Positions 16,169 through 24,373 of a DNA stretch of 64,000 nucleotides are shown here, piece after piece. Made by a program: the position numbers and the translations under genes. Within the stretch, counting starts at the first letter, position 1. Each line of letters opens with the position of its first letter. The stretch covers positions 121,326 to 185,325 of the forward strand of contig CAWITB010000009.1 of the NCBI GenBank assembly GCA_963838885.1, given 5' to 3'. The stretch is from JAICMB01 sp963838885. GTDB lineage: Bacteria > Acidobacteriota > Terriglobia > Bryobacterales > Bryobacteraceae. The notes under the pieces were generated by a model. It searched no databases and was not told where the DNA came from. It saw nothing but the letters and a program-made list of their open reading frames with translations.

Positions 16169-18912
16169 CTAGACCGTGGGCCACGCTCGCGTGCTGCCTG
16201 ATCAGCGCGGCCGCCTGCGCCGCGGCGCAATCCACGTCCGAGCGCGCCAAGGCCGAGGAGGCGCGAAGCTGCGTTCAGTGCCACAGCCTGCGGCTCATCC
16301 ATTCGCAACGGCTTTCCAAGGCGGCGTGGACAAAAGAAGTGGACAAGATGATCGGATGGGGCGCGCCGGTGCGTGACCGGGAGCTCCTCATCGATTACCT
16401 CTCGGAAGAATACAGCGATTCGAAACCGGTACCCGAGCCGGAGCGTTCGGGCGATGGCGTGAAGCGCGCCGGCAATATCACCGATCCTTCCGTAGCCCGC
16501 GAACGCAAGGAAAAATTCGTCGCTTTGACCGATTCATGGGCGCAAGATATCGAATTCACGCGCGCCGAACAGGCCGCCATGCAAGAGGGAAAGCAATGGG
16601 AAGGTCTGATGACCAAGGGACCGGACGATCCGCTTGCAAAAAAGATTCTCGCGGCAGGAGAGCCGTCTTATGAAGCGCTGTGCTCTTATTATCCCGGCAA
16701 AATTCTCGATCGCACCGTCCTCGGCAGCTATTCGGATCCGCGCGATCCCGCTACCGGCTACAACGACGAGTTTGCGATCTACTGGAATGGTGCAATCGCA
16801 GCCAATCTGATCAAAGGCCGGCTTACCGACCGGTTGGGCGCGACGGGAACGCAGCCGGTCGCGTTCAACACGGTCATCGAGTTTCGCGTGGGAAAAAACG
16901 CGGAGCTGCTGGGGCGCAACAGGAATAACTTCTCGAGCATCGGGTACGAGCGCGGTTACCTTCCCGTCGTGACTGCGAGCTACGTCAATAACGCCATCCG
17001 CTATCGCGAGATTGCCTTCGCCTTCAAACCGGAGGACAACGCCGCCGGCGCAGATGTAGCCTATGCCGGATTTGAAATCACGAATACGGGCAGCTCGCCG
17101 CAACAGGCAGTCCTCGATGTGGATGTCGTACTGAACGACGGCGCTCGTCCGCGCTTCGCGAATGGACAAGTGCTCGACGACTCCGGCGCGTTGTTGCTTG
17201 CCGATAGTGACGCGGGCGCGACATTCGATGAAAGGCAGTCGCGCTTGAGCCATGTATTTACCCTGACTGCCGGCGAGATGCGCCGGGTTTGTTTCGAAAT
17301 CCCGTATCGCCCCGATAGCCGCGGTCTCCTGGGCTCCGCCTCCAAATTCGATTTCGACGTGGCGCATCGGCGAGTGGCCGATTTCTGGCAGAACCTCTTG
17401 GCCAAGGCCGTCGATATCGAACTGCCCGAACAGCGCATTAATAAAATCTGGCGCGCGCTCCTGCTCCAGAACTTCGTGCTCGCTGACGGTCCGCGCTTCA
17501 CCTACGGTTCCGGCCTTAGATATAACGATTCCACTTATCCTCAGGAGAATGGATTTGCAACGCACGTCTTCGCTATGTATGGCTTCAAAGATTATGCGGA
17601 CGCCATGCAGGCCGGCTTTCTGCACATGAGCGTCGATCGCGAGGGCGCAGGCCGAAAATATCAGAATCGCCGCGCCATGGTGCTCCATCACCTTCTCGAA
17701 GATTATCGATTAACCGGCAAGACCGATCTTTTTGACCGTTTCAAATCGGATTATTACCGCGTAGCGGACGAGATCGTTGCCGATCGCCACAGCACCATGA
17801 AGGAGGTTGGCCGGGAAAAGCCGCTCTACTGGGGCCTGCTTCCTCCCGATAAGCCCGGCGTCGATGTACAGGCCAGTACCCAGACGGTTTATGTTCCCGC
17901 GCACAACATAACCAACTGCCAAGGATTGGAGGATTTCGGCCGTTTCCTCGTCGTGACCGGCCTCGATCCGCGGCGCGGCGAGCAATATCTTCGCGAAGCT
18001 GCGGATTTCCGGCGAACCCTGATGAGCGCCATGGAGCGCGCGGCCATCCGAACGCCGGGCCAGCCGCCGTTCGTCGATCTCCAGACATTGTTGTTCCGCC
18101 AAACACCCGAGTACGGTCCGGAGCCCTATGACGACCTCGCGCTTGGAAGATTGCAGGGAACGTACTTCCATTATTGGGTTGATATGGAGTTTCACTACAA
18201 CTTCTTCAATCCGGACGATGAGGTTGGCCAATGGCTGGCCGATTATGTGCAGCAGCACAACGGTTTTGTGCTCGGCCTGACGCGCGCGCGCAGTCAGGCC
18301 GGCAGTCTCTTCGGATGGGTGAATAACGTATACGATGGCGGCTATTATGATTACCGCCTGCGCCAGGGGCGTATTGGGGATTTTCTTCTGGGCCTGTATG
18401 CCCGCCTGGCGTTCGGAATGTCGAGATATGTTTATGTCGCCTCCGAAGGCTCGCCGTTCATCGGTTACAACACGCAACACGGCGGTTTTGTGGGCGCGGA
18501 CTATTCGTTTCCCAATTCCGCCGCCAACGCCGACACGCTGCTGATGCTGCGCAACGCTCTCGCGATGGAGGAACTACGGAACGACATCGAAACCGGCAAG
18601 CTGTTTCTGCTGCGCGGCGCTCCGAAGGCTTGGTTTGCATCCGGGAAGCGAATCGAAGTGCGGCGCATGCCGACTTTCTTTGGCGATGTCTCATTTCAAA
18701 TATCCGCCAGTCCGGATGGGCGCGTCATTTCGGCGCATATCGAGCCGCCGGCCGGCGCGTGGAAGAACATCGAAATCTCACTCCGTCATCCCGGTTCCGC
18801 CCCCGCGCACGCCGTCAGGGTGAACGGGAAAGATTATTCCGGCTTTGAACCGGACGGCAGCGTGCTGCTGCAGCATACGGGAGGTCCACTCTCGATCGAA
18901 GTCTGGTATTAG
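16165..18912 (+). CDS. Cytochrome c domain fused to six-hairpin-glycosidase-like protein
   Basis: A 915-residue exported protein. Residues 1-21 are a signal peptide. A small heme c domain follows with C36-x-x-C39-H40 (SCVQCH) and a likely distal methionine in VDKMIGWGAP, the type that pairs with sulfite-oxidase-like enzymes. From about residue 100 to the end lies a large region I would place among (alpha/alpha)6-barrel six-hairpin glycosidase-like proteins: a beta-sandwich-like first part (GFEITNTGSSPQQAVLDVDV), then helical sequence with IWRALLLQNFVLADG, DSTYPQENGFATHVFAMYGF and YFHYWVDMEFHYNFF. No glycosidase family can be assigned with certainty. The frame is open throughout with no second signal peptide, so the fusion looks real. 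Confidence 0.65.
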   Translation: MTRPWATLACCLISAAACAAAQSTSERAKAEEARSCVQCHSLRLIHSQRLSKAAWTKEVDKMIGWGAPVRDRELLIDYLSEEYSDSKPVPEPERSGDGVKRAGNITDPSVARERKEKFVALTDSWAQDIEFTRAEQAAMQEGKQWEGLMTKGPDDPLAKKILAAGEPSYEALCSYYPGKILDRTVLGSYSDPRDPATGYNDEFAIYWNGAIAANLIKGRLTDRLGATGTQPVAFNTVIEFRVGKNAELLGRNRNNFSSIGYERGYLPVVTASYVNNAIRYREIAFAFKPEDNAAGADVAYAGFEITNTGSSPQQAVLDVDVVLNDGARPRFANGQVLDDSGALLLADSDAGATFDERQSRLSHVFTLTAGEMRRVCFEIPYRPDSRGLLGSASKFDFDVAHRRVADFWQNLLAKAVDIELPEQRINKIWRALLLQNFVLADGPRFTYGSGLRYNDSTYPQENGFATHVFAMYGFKDYADAMQAGFLHMSVDREGAGRKYQNRRAMVLHHLLEDYRLTGKTDLFDRFKSDYYRVADEIVADRHSTMKEVGREKPLYWGLLPPDKPGVDVQASTQTVYVPAHNITNCQGLEDFGRFLVVTGLDPRRGEQYLREAADFRRTLMSAMERAAIRTPGQPPFVDLQTLLFRQTPEYGPEPYDDLALGRLQGTYFHYWVDMEFHYNFFNPDDEVGQWLADYVQQHNGFVLGLTRARSQAGSLFGWVNNVYDGGYYDYRLRQGRIGDFLLGLYARLAFGMSRYVYVASEGSPFIGYNTQHGGFVGADYSFPNSAANADTLLMLRNALAMEELRNDIETGKLFLLRGAPKAWFASGKRIEVRRMPTFFGDVSFQISASPDGRVISAHIEPPAGAWKNIEISLRHPGSAPAHAVRVNGKDYSGFEPDGSVLLQHTGGPLSIEVWY

Positions 18913-18921
18913 CCGGCGATC

Positions 18922-20553
18922 ATGAACCCGCCGCGAGTCGCCCTCAATCATTACGAACTTGCCATTTTCGCGGCTTATCTGCTCCTGACGGTTGCCGTTG
19001 GATTCCTCGTTTCCCGGGGAGGCCGTAACACGCCGAAAGACTACTTCATGGGAGACAAGCGTCTGCCCTGGTATGTTGTCGGGACATCAATGGTTGCCAC
19101 CGCTATCAGCAGTGACCATTTTATCGCGCAGGTTGGCGCGGGTTATACCAATGGAATCGTTATCGCGGCCTTCGGGTGGAACGCGTGGATCGTGTATACC
19201 CTGCTCATCTGGATCTTTCTGCCCTACTACATGCGAACCGGCTTATATACCATGCCCGAGTTCCTGGAGCGGCGTTATAACTCGGCCGCGCGCTATCTCT
19301 TCGCGATATTCTGCGTTCTCGGATACATTTTCTCGCTCATTGCCGGGCCGCTCTATGCCGGTGGTCTCGCGCTCCAAAGCATGTTCGGAATGAATCTCGT
19401 GTTGGCCATCGTACTTCTAGGCGTCCTCACCGCGGCGTACACCATCTACGGCGGATTGAAATCCGCGGCGTGGACCGACTTTATGCAAATGGGCGTATTG
19501 CTGATCGGCGGCATTTGGGTTCCGCTTATCGGCCTTTCAAAGGTCGGCGGCTTCATGCGGCTGTTTCACGATCTTCCGCAGAAGTTCCAGGTCTTTCATT
19601 CTCCCACGCATTCGCTATTTCCCTGGACCGGCGTGTTCACCAGCTTCCTGAGCGTCGGCATCTGGTACAACTGCACCAGCCAGCATATCGTGCAGCGCTG
19701 TCTCGCCGCGAAAGATGAGTGGAACGCGCGCATGGGCGTTGTCAGCGCGGGTTTCCTCCATATCTTTCTCCCCGCGCTGTTCGTGCTGCCGGGCATCATT
19801 GCATACAAACTGATGCCTCACCTCCCGCGCCCCGACCAGTCTTACATACTCATGGTCGAATCGCTGGTTCCCCAAGGGCTGCGCGGACTCATTCTGGCCG
19901 CGATCGCCGCCGCTCTGATGTCGCATCTTTCGTCGATGATCAACTCAACTTCGACCATTCTCACCATGGATCTGTATAAGCGCGTTGTCAATCCCGCGGC
20001 GAGCGAGAGACGTCTGGTCTCGTTTGGACGCTGGAGCGGCGCCGTCGTCATGGCTCTCGGAATCCTGATCGCGCTCTACTTCAGCACGACTCAGCGGTCG
20101 CTGTTCGTTCTGATACAGGAAGGCTTCGCTTATATTGCCCCGCCATTCGCCGTTGTGTTCACGACCGGTCTGCTGTGGAAACGAGCGAACGGCAAAGCGG
20201 CGCTCGCGACGATACTGCTCGGATTTCCTTTCACGATTTTTCTACAGTTCTATCTCTTTACGCATGTGGCGATTCTTGGGCCTTACGCCAACTATCTCCA
20301 CCGTGCGTTCATCTCCTGGATATTTTGCATGATCGTAATGATCTCGGTTTCGTTGCTGACTCCACCCCCCGCTCGCCGTAACACGGAAGGTATCATCTGG
20401 AGCCCGGCCTATGCCGCTTTACCCAAACTGGAGCGGTTGAAATATCGCGGCATAAGAGACCTGCGTTTGTGGTGGCTCATATTCATCGGAATCGTGCTTT
20501 CCATCTACGGATTCTTTCTGTGGTTCCGTTTCCAGCATCCGGAGGGAGCGTGA
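18922..20553 (+). CDS. Sodium:solute symporter (SSS/SGLT family)
   Basis: A 543-residue transporter with 13-14 membrane segments. Family landmarks are NTPKDYFMGDKRLPWYVVG near TM2, ATAISSDHFIAQVGAGY, the long loop after YTIYGGLKSAAWTDF, and the sodium-site region AAALMSHLSSMINSTSTI. Members import sugars, organic acids, amino acids or sialic acid with sodium. It lies 9 nt after the cytochrome fusion gene and its stop overlaps the GTG of the gamma-glutamyltransferase gene, so it probably feeds that cluster's substrate. Confidence 0.9.
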   Translation: MNPPRVALNHYELAIFAAYLLLTVAVGFLVSRGGRNTPKDYFMGDKRLPWYVVGTSMVATAISSDHFIAQVGAGYTNGIVIAAFGWNAWIVYTLLIWIFLPYYMRTGLYTMPEFLERRYNSAARYLFAIFCVLGYIFSLIAGPLYAGGLALQSMFGMNLVLAIVLLGVLTAAYTIYGGLKSAAWTDFMQMGVLLIGGIWVPLIGLSKVGGFMRLFHDLPQKFQVFHSPTHSLFPWTGVFTSFLSVGIWYNCTSQHIVQRCLAAKDEWNARMGVVSAGFLHIFLPALFVLPGIIAYKLMPHLPRPDQSYILMVESLVPQGLRGLILAAIAAALMSHLSSMINSTSTILTMDLYKRVVNPAASERRLVSFGRWSGAVVMALGILIALYFSTTQRSLFVLIQEGFAYIAPPFAVVFTTGLLWKRANGKAALATILLGFPFTIFLQFYLFTHVAILGPYANYLHRAFISWIFCMIVMISVSLLTPPPARRNTEGIIWSPAYAALPKLERLKYRGIRDLRLWWLIFIGIVLSIYGFFLWFRFQHPEGA

Positions 20554-22044
20554 TCGAAGGCCTGGAGGTGATCTGCGCGCAAGGAGGGGTCGCCACGGGG
20601 CCCGCAGGCGTGCGCGCGGGCAGGCGCGCAAATCCTGGCGGATGGCGGCAATGCGATGGACGCGGCGGCGGCTGCTTCACTTGCCTGCGCCGTGCTCGAG
20701 CCGCAGGCCGTAGACATAGGTGGTTACGTCGCATCCGGCGTTGTTCTCGACGGCTCGACCGATCGGGTCTGGTCGATTAATGGCAACGCCGTGGCGCCCC
20801 GCGCGGCTCGCGACGATATGTTCGAAGTACTTCCGCCCAATACCAGCCCTCGCGGAATTAATGAGATTGAGTACGGCTGCTCGGTTGCCGGGGATGCCAA
20901 TGTATATGGCCCGCTTGCGGTCGCCGTTCCGGGTTTTATCGGCGGCGTCGGGATGCTGTGGGAACGTTGGGGCCGCCTCACATGGCCAGCCATCGTCGCT
21001 CCCGCCCGCGAGCTCGCGGAAAATTTGCAGTATTGCCTCGTGCGCGATGCGATTCTTCTAAAGCGGGAAGTCATCTCACGGTTTCCCTCCACGGCGGAAA
21101 TCCTGATGCCCGCGGGCGCCGTGCCTGCGAACGACGATCACTGGCCGCGTCCCGACCTTGCGCGCACGCTGGACCGGCTGGCCGCAGCCGGCTGGCGCGA
21201 TTTTTACGATGGCGAGATCGGCCGTTCCATCGCCGATACCGTCTCCGCCGCGGGCGGAATCCTCACACGCGCGGACATGGCGAGCTTCAATCCGCGCATC
21301 ACGGAGCCGTTGCGCTGCAAATATCGGAATGCCGACGTCTACACCGCTGTCCGGCAAAATGGGGGCTTCAGCGTTCTGTCTCTTCTGCAAGCTCTCGCTG
21401 GCCCCGCCGCGCTGCCCGATAGCGATCCGGGGTACTGGATTCGTTTCGCGCGGGCTCTCGAATGCGCCTGGCGCGAGCGTCTGGGGGAGCAGCAGGCGCG
21501 TGCCGGTCGTTACGGAACCATCCACGTCGCTTCCGCGGACTGCTGGGGCAACATGGTTTCAATCACCCTTTCGCAAGGCGGACTTTTTGGGTCCTGTTTC
21601 GCCGTTCCGGGGACAGGCATCATTCTGGGCCACGGCATGTGCCGTTTTGATCCTCACCGGCGAATTGAAAATTCGCCCGGCCCCGGCAAACAGCCTTTGA
21701 ATAACGTTTGTCCATTGCTGATCCGCGCTCCGGACCGCGATGTGGCGATCGGGCTCCGGGGCGGCCGGCGGATTGTAAGCGTGTGCGCGCAGTTGGCCCA
21801 ACGTATCGTCGATTTCGGCGTTTCAGTGCAAGAGGCCGCCGCCGCGCCTCGAATTCACACCATGACTGGCGATCCGCTGGAGGTCTCACATAACTTCGAT
21901 ACGAGCATGCGGCAAAGCCTCGAGCAGCTCGGATATCGCATCGAGGTTCCGAACGAGGTCGCCGGCGCCGCGCATGGCGCCGAATTTCTGAAACCCAGCC
22001 GTCTTATCCGCGCCGGCGGGAACACGTGGGCTTCAGGGATCTAA
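20550..22044 (+). CDS. Gamma-glutamyltransferase homologue, frameshift near the 5' end
   Basis: An Ntn-hydrolase of the gamma-glutamyltranspeptidase family, about 495 residues when read through. The N-terminal part (GLEVICAQGGVATGP) starts at GTG 20550 in the frame overlapping the symporter stop. Near 20600 one extra base after GGGGCCC shifts the frame; family sequence then continues as ILADGGNAMDAAAAASLACA. The catalytic nucleophile is probably the Thr of YGTIHVASAD, equivalent to the first Thr of the usual TTH motif. There is no signal peptide, unlike periplasmic GGTs, so a cytoplasmic role on imported gamma-glutamyl or similar amides is likely. Confidence 0.75.
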
Positions 22045-22047
22045 ATT

Positions 22048-22815
22048 ATGCGGCTCGAATCCTTTTCATGGCCCGAAATCAAAGCGCTTTCCATTGCGGA
22101 CCTGATCCTGGTAGCGCCGCTCGGCTCCTTCGAGCAGCATGGGCCCCACCTGCCGTTCACAACCGACAGTGATATCGTGAGCGCGATCGCGCATGCCGTC
22201 GAACAAAAATCGCCCGAGCGAGTCCTTCTGCTCCCATGCCTTTGGCTTGGTCATTCCACTCATCACATGCATTACCCCGGTACGCTCGACATCCGGCAGA
22301 TGAACTACATTGCGGTCATCGGGGACCTTTGCCGCTCCATTCTCTCCATGGGCGCCCGAAAAATCTTTCTGCTAAACGGCCACGGAGGCAACGACATCCC
22401 CGTTCGCGCCGCGCTCCGCGAGGTGAAGAGCGGCCTCGAAGATCCAAGGGGCGTTCACATCCTCTATGCCGCGTATTGGATGTTGGCGGCGCAAAGCATC
22501 AAGCGCATTCGGGAATCGGAACTCGGCGGCCTAGGGCACGCCTGCGAAATGGAAACTTCGCTCATGCTGCACCTTCATCCCGATCGCGTTCGCATGGAAC
22601 TGGCGCGCGCGGACGGCCCCTCGTATTCCTCGCCTTACCGCAAGGCGGACATGCAGTACTCAAAACCCGTTTACAGCGTGAACGAGTTCCACGAGATATC
22701 GGAGAGCGGCGTAGTGGGCCGCCCTGAGCTCGCAACGGCCGAAAAAGGCGCGCGATTCTTCGATGCGATCGTTGAGGATGTATTGGCGTTTATCGCCGAC
22801 TTTACTACCTGGTAA
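22048..22815 (+). CDS. Creatininase-family amidohydrolase
   Basis: A 255-residue metal hydrolase. Signatures are VAPLGSFEQHGPHLP (metal ligands Glu and His), HSTHHMHYPGTLDIRQ, FLLNGHGGND and the late GHACEMETSLMLH. Family members cleave creatinine, small cyclic amides or formylated intermediates. It lies 3 nt after the gamma-glutamyltransferase homologue and ends the co-directional cluster that begins at the YeiH-like gene, placing two amide-cleaving enzymes side by side. Substrate unknown. Confidence 0.88.
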   Translation: MRLESFSWPEIKALSIADLILVAPLGSFEQHGPHLPFTTDSDIVSAIAHAVEQKSPERVLLLPCLWLGHSTHHMHYPGTLDIRQMNYIAVIGDLCRSILSMGARKIFLLNGHGGNDIPVRAALREVKSGLEDPRGVHILYAAYWMLAAQSIKRIRESELGGLGHACEMETSLMLHLHPDRVRMELARADGPSYSSPYRKADMQYSKPVYSVNEFHEISESGVVGRPELATAEKGARFFDAIVEDVLAFIADFTTW

Positions 22816-23540
22816 AGGGGTAGCCGCGGAACCTTAGCCCTTCTTTAATGTTTCCCAAATCCGTTCTTGACGGCACGGAGCATTAAGCGAAGTGTCGTTC
22901 GCTATCTGAAAATCCTTTTTATCAATGGATTCCACTGATCGTGCATGGAGCGCTGCCCGTCTTAGAACTCGCCCAACATCCACCTCGTTCCTCTGAGATG
23001 AACTTGACGCAGTCCTTGAAGGTAATCTATCGAATGCCCTTCCCCTTCCAGTGCTCATTGACATTTCGGCGAAAATCATATAGCGAATCCGAAGGTTGTC
23101 CTAGGTAAGCGCGTAATGTGCGGCCAGCGCCTTGGCCGCGCTCCTGATCAGGCCGTCGTTGTTGTGCCAGCCGATGACCTGAGCAGGTACTCAATGTGAG
23201 GTGTTTCGCCTTTTCTCCAAATCCTGTTCGGGCCATTTGATCTACCAGACTTCACCTCCGCGAGAACCACGTGAAATTTACCCCCCGGCGTCATCTAAAA
23301 GATTCGGGTCCGTTGGGAATGTGTGCCCGACTCTTCGCGGGAGTAAGGCATTCGAATCGCAATCGTATCAAGCTCTGTCCGCGGACCCACGACGCCCTGG
23401 CTAGTTCGAGTAGGGTCATCGCCCGCATGGACGATAAAGCTCGGAACTGTGAAGTAACCGTTGAAACGGAGATACAAAACCACGAACGTCTCGAACCGTT
23501 TTGCCTGTTCTACGCTTTCTTGCACAATTTTCCCCAGCTA
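22816..23540. other. No recognisable gene
   Basis: Short frames exist on both strands (for example an 81-codon one leftward, 23079-22834) but none shows conserved motifs. A leftward stretch near 23195-23105 reading VIGWHNNDGLIRSAAKALAA looks protein-like but is isolated. Probably decayed accessory DNA. Confidence 0.35.
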
Positions 23541-23777
23541 TTAAACTATATTGTGGGCGATTCCTCCGGCAAGTACTGTCTTTGGAAACTCGCCGGAACC
23601 GCAGATCGCGAATGACCCGAAGTCCTTGTACCAATCACCTTCCGGCGCCCACGGACCCGCATTCACCCAATCCTGAAGACGGCGGAGATCTTGCACTGAG
23701 ATCTGCCGCTCCTTCACACGCGCGAGAATGTGTTCCCAGACGTCTCGGGGAAGATCAGAGAATCGAATCTTCGGCAA
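23541..23777 (-). CDS. Small conserved-looking protein, partner of RHH gene
   Basis: A 78-residue protein with strong coding character: MPKIRFSDLPRDVWEHILAR, then QDLRRLQDWVNAGPWAPEGD and YKDFGSFAICGSGEFPKTVL. Its ATG at 23777 lies 23 nt inside the end of the upstream ribbon-helix-helix-like gene, the tight overlap typical of toxin-antitoxin or regulator modules. I believe similar proteins occur next to RHH genes, but I cannot name a family and do not assign toxicity. The last residues (AGGIAHNIV) may be altered. Confidence 0.6.
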   Translation of the reverse strand: MPKIRFSDLPRDVWEHILARVKERQISVQDLRRLQDWVNAGPWAPEGDWYKDFGSFAICGSGEFPKTVLAGGIAHNIV

Positions 23778-24024
23778 TGGCGTTATTTCCGAAGATGGCC
23801 CGTATCATATCTTTCCCAGCTTCACCTTTGAGATCGGGATCGGCTTCAGACATGAACCGGCGATAAGCCGCATTGAGGTTGTCGCGTGCCGCTGCTTCAG
23901 CTTCCACGCCCCGCTACGCGAGCAGCACCAGCGCCCCGCTCTTCGTGAGATGCCTTTTCTTGGCAACGCCCTCGACCTCCATCGCCAATTGAGCCGGAAT
24001 CGTAACACTCTGGCGAACGGACAT
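23755..24024 (-). pseudogene. RHH (CopG-like) antitoxin-type gene with in-frame TAG
   Basis: Reading from ATG 24024, the frame begins SVRQSVTIPAQLAMEVEGVA and continues through a helix region (KSGALVLLA), giving the beta-strand/helix/helix outline of ribbon-helix-helix DNA-binding proteins. An amber codon at 23916-23914 (codon 37) interrupts it. The same frame then continues cleanly as RGVEAEAAARDNLNAAYRRF, DLKGEAGKDMIRAIFG and AEDSIL to a TGA at 23755. A single C-to-T change in CAG would explain the stop. The conserved tail and overlap with the next gene suggest recent inactivation or a sequence error. Confidence 0.65.
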
Positions 24025-24373
24025 TTCTGTTCTGGCGCGGAGGCTTCGACCTGCTCTTCATGCCCTGATCGTCACGTGCACCACGCTGATGCAGCGACTT
24101 TGATCGTGGCGTGTCCACACCGCCGGGCACAGCGAAACTGAGAAAACAGCGTATTCACGAATGACGGGGGCCGCTAGGGTTGGGCGTTCGGCAGTGTCCG
24201 TGGCGTGGATTGCGTGCGCCAAAGCCTTCTCACGCTGCCGCAGCAATTGGCTTGAAAGGCATGGCCGGCTCGGACGACATGCTGATATACTACCTCTAAT
24301 ATTTCGCTGGGTTCCTCCAGCCCTCGACGCCGGAGCAGCGGTGGCTTAGAATATCCTCATCCAGGAGATTGCG
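24025..24373. other. Intergenic region upstream of receptor
   Basis: No gene seen. A TATACT hexamer at 24286-24291 could be a -10 element for the receptor gene, though I see no good -35 at the right distance. A Shine-Dalgarno-like AGGAG lies just before the receptor ATG. Confidence 0.4.

Noticed and set aside
16534..17691. 385-codon leftward frame inside the cytochrome fusion gene
   Set aside because: Pure antisense shadow with biased composition; the plus-strand product has a signal peptide and CxxCH.
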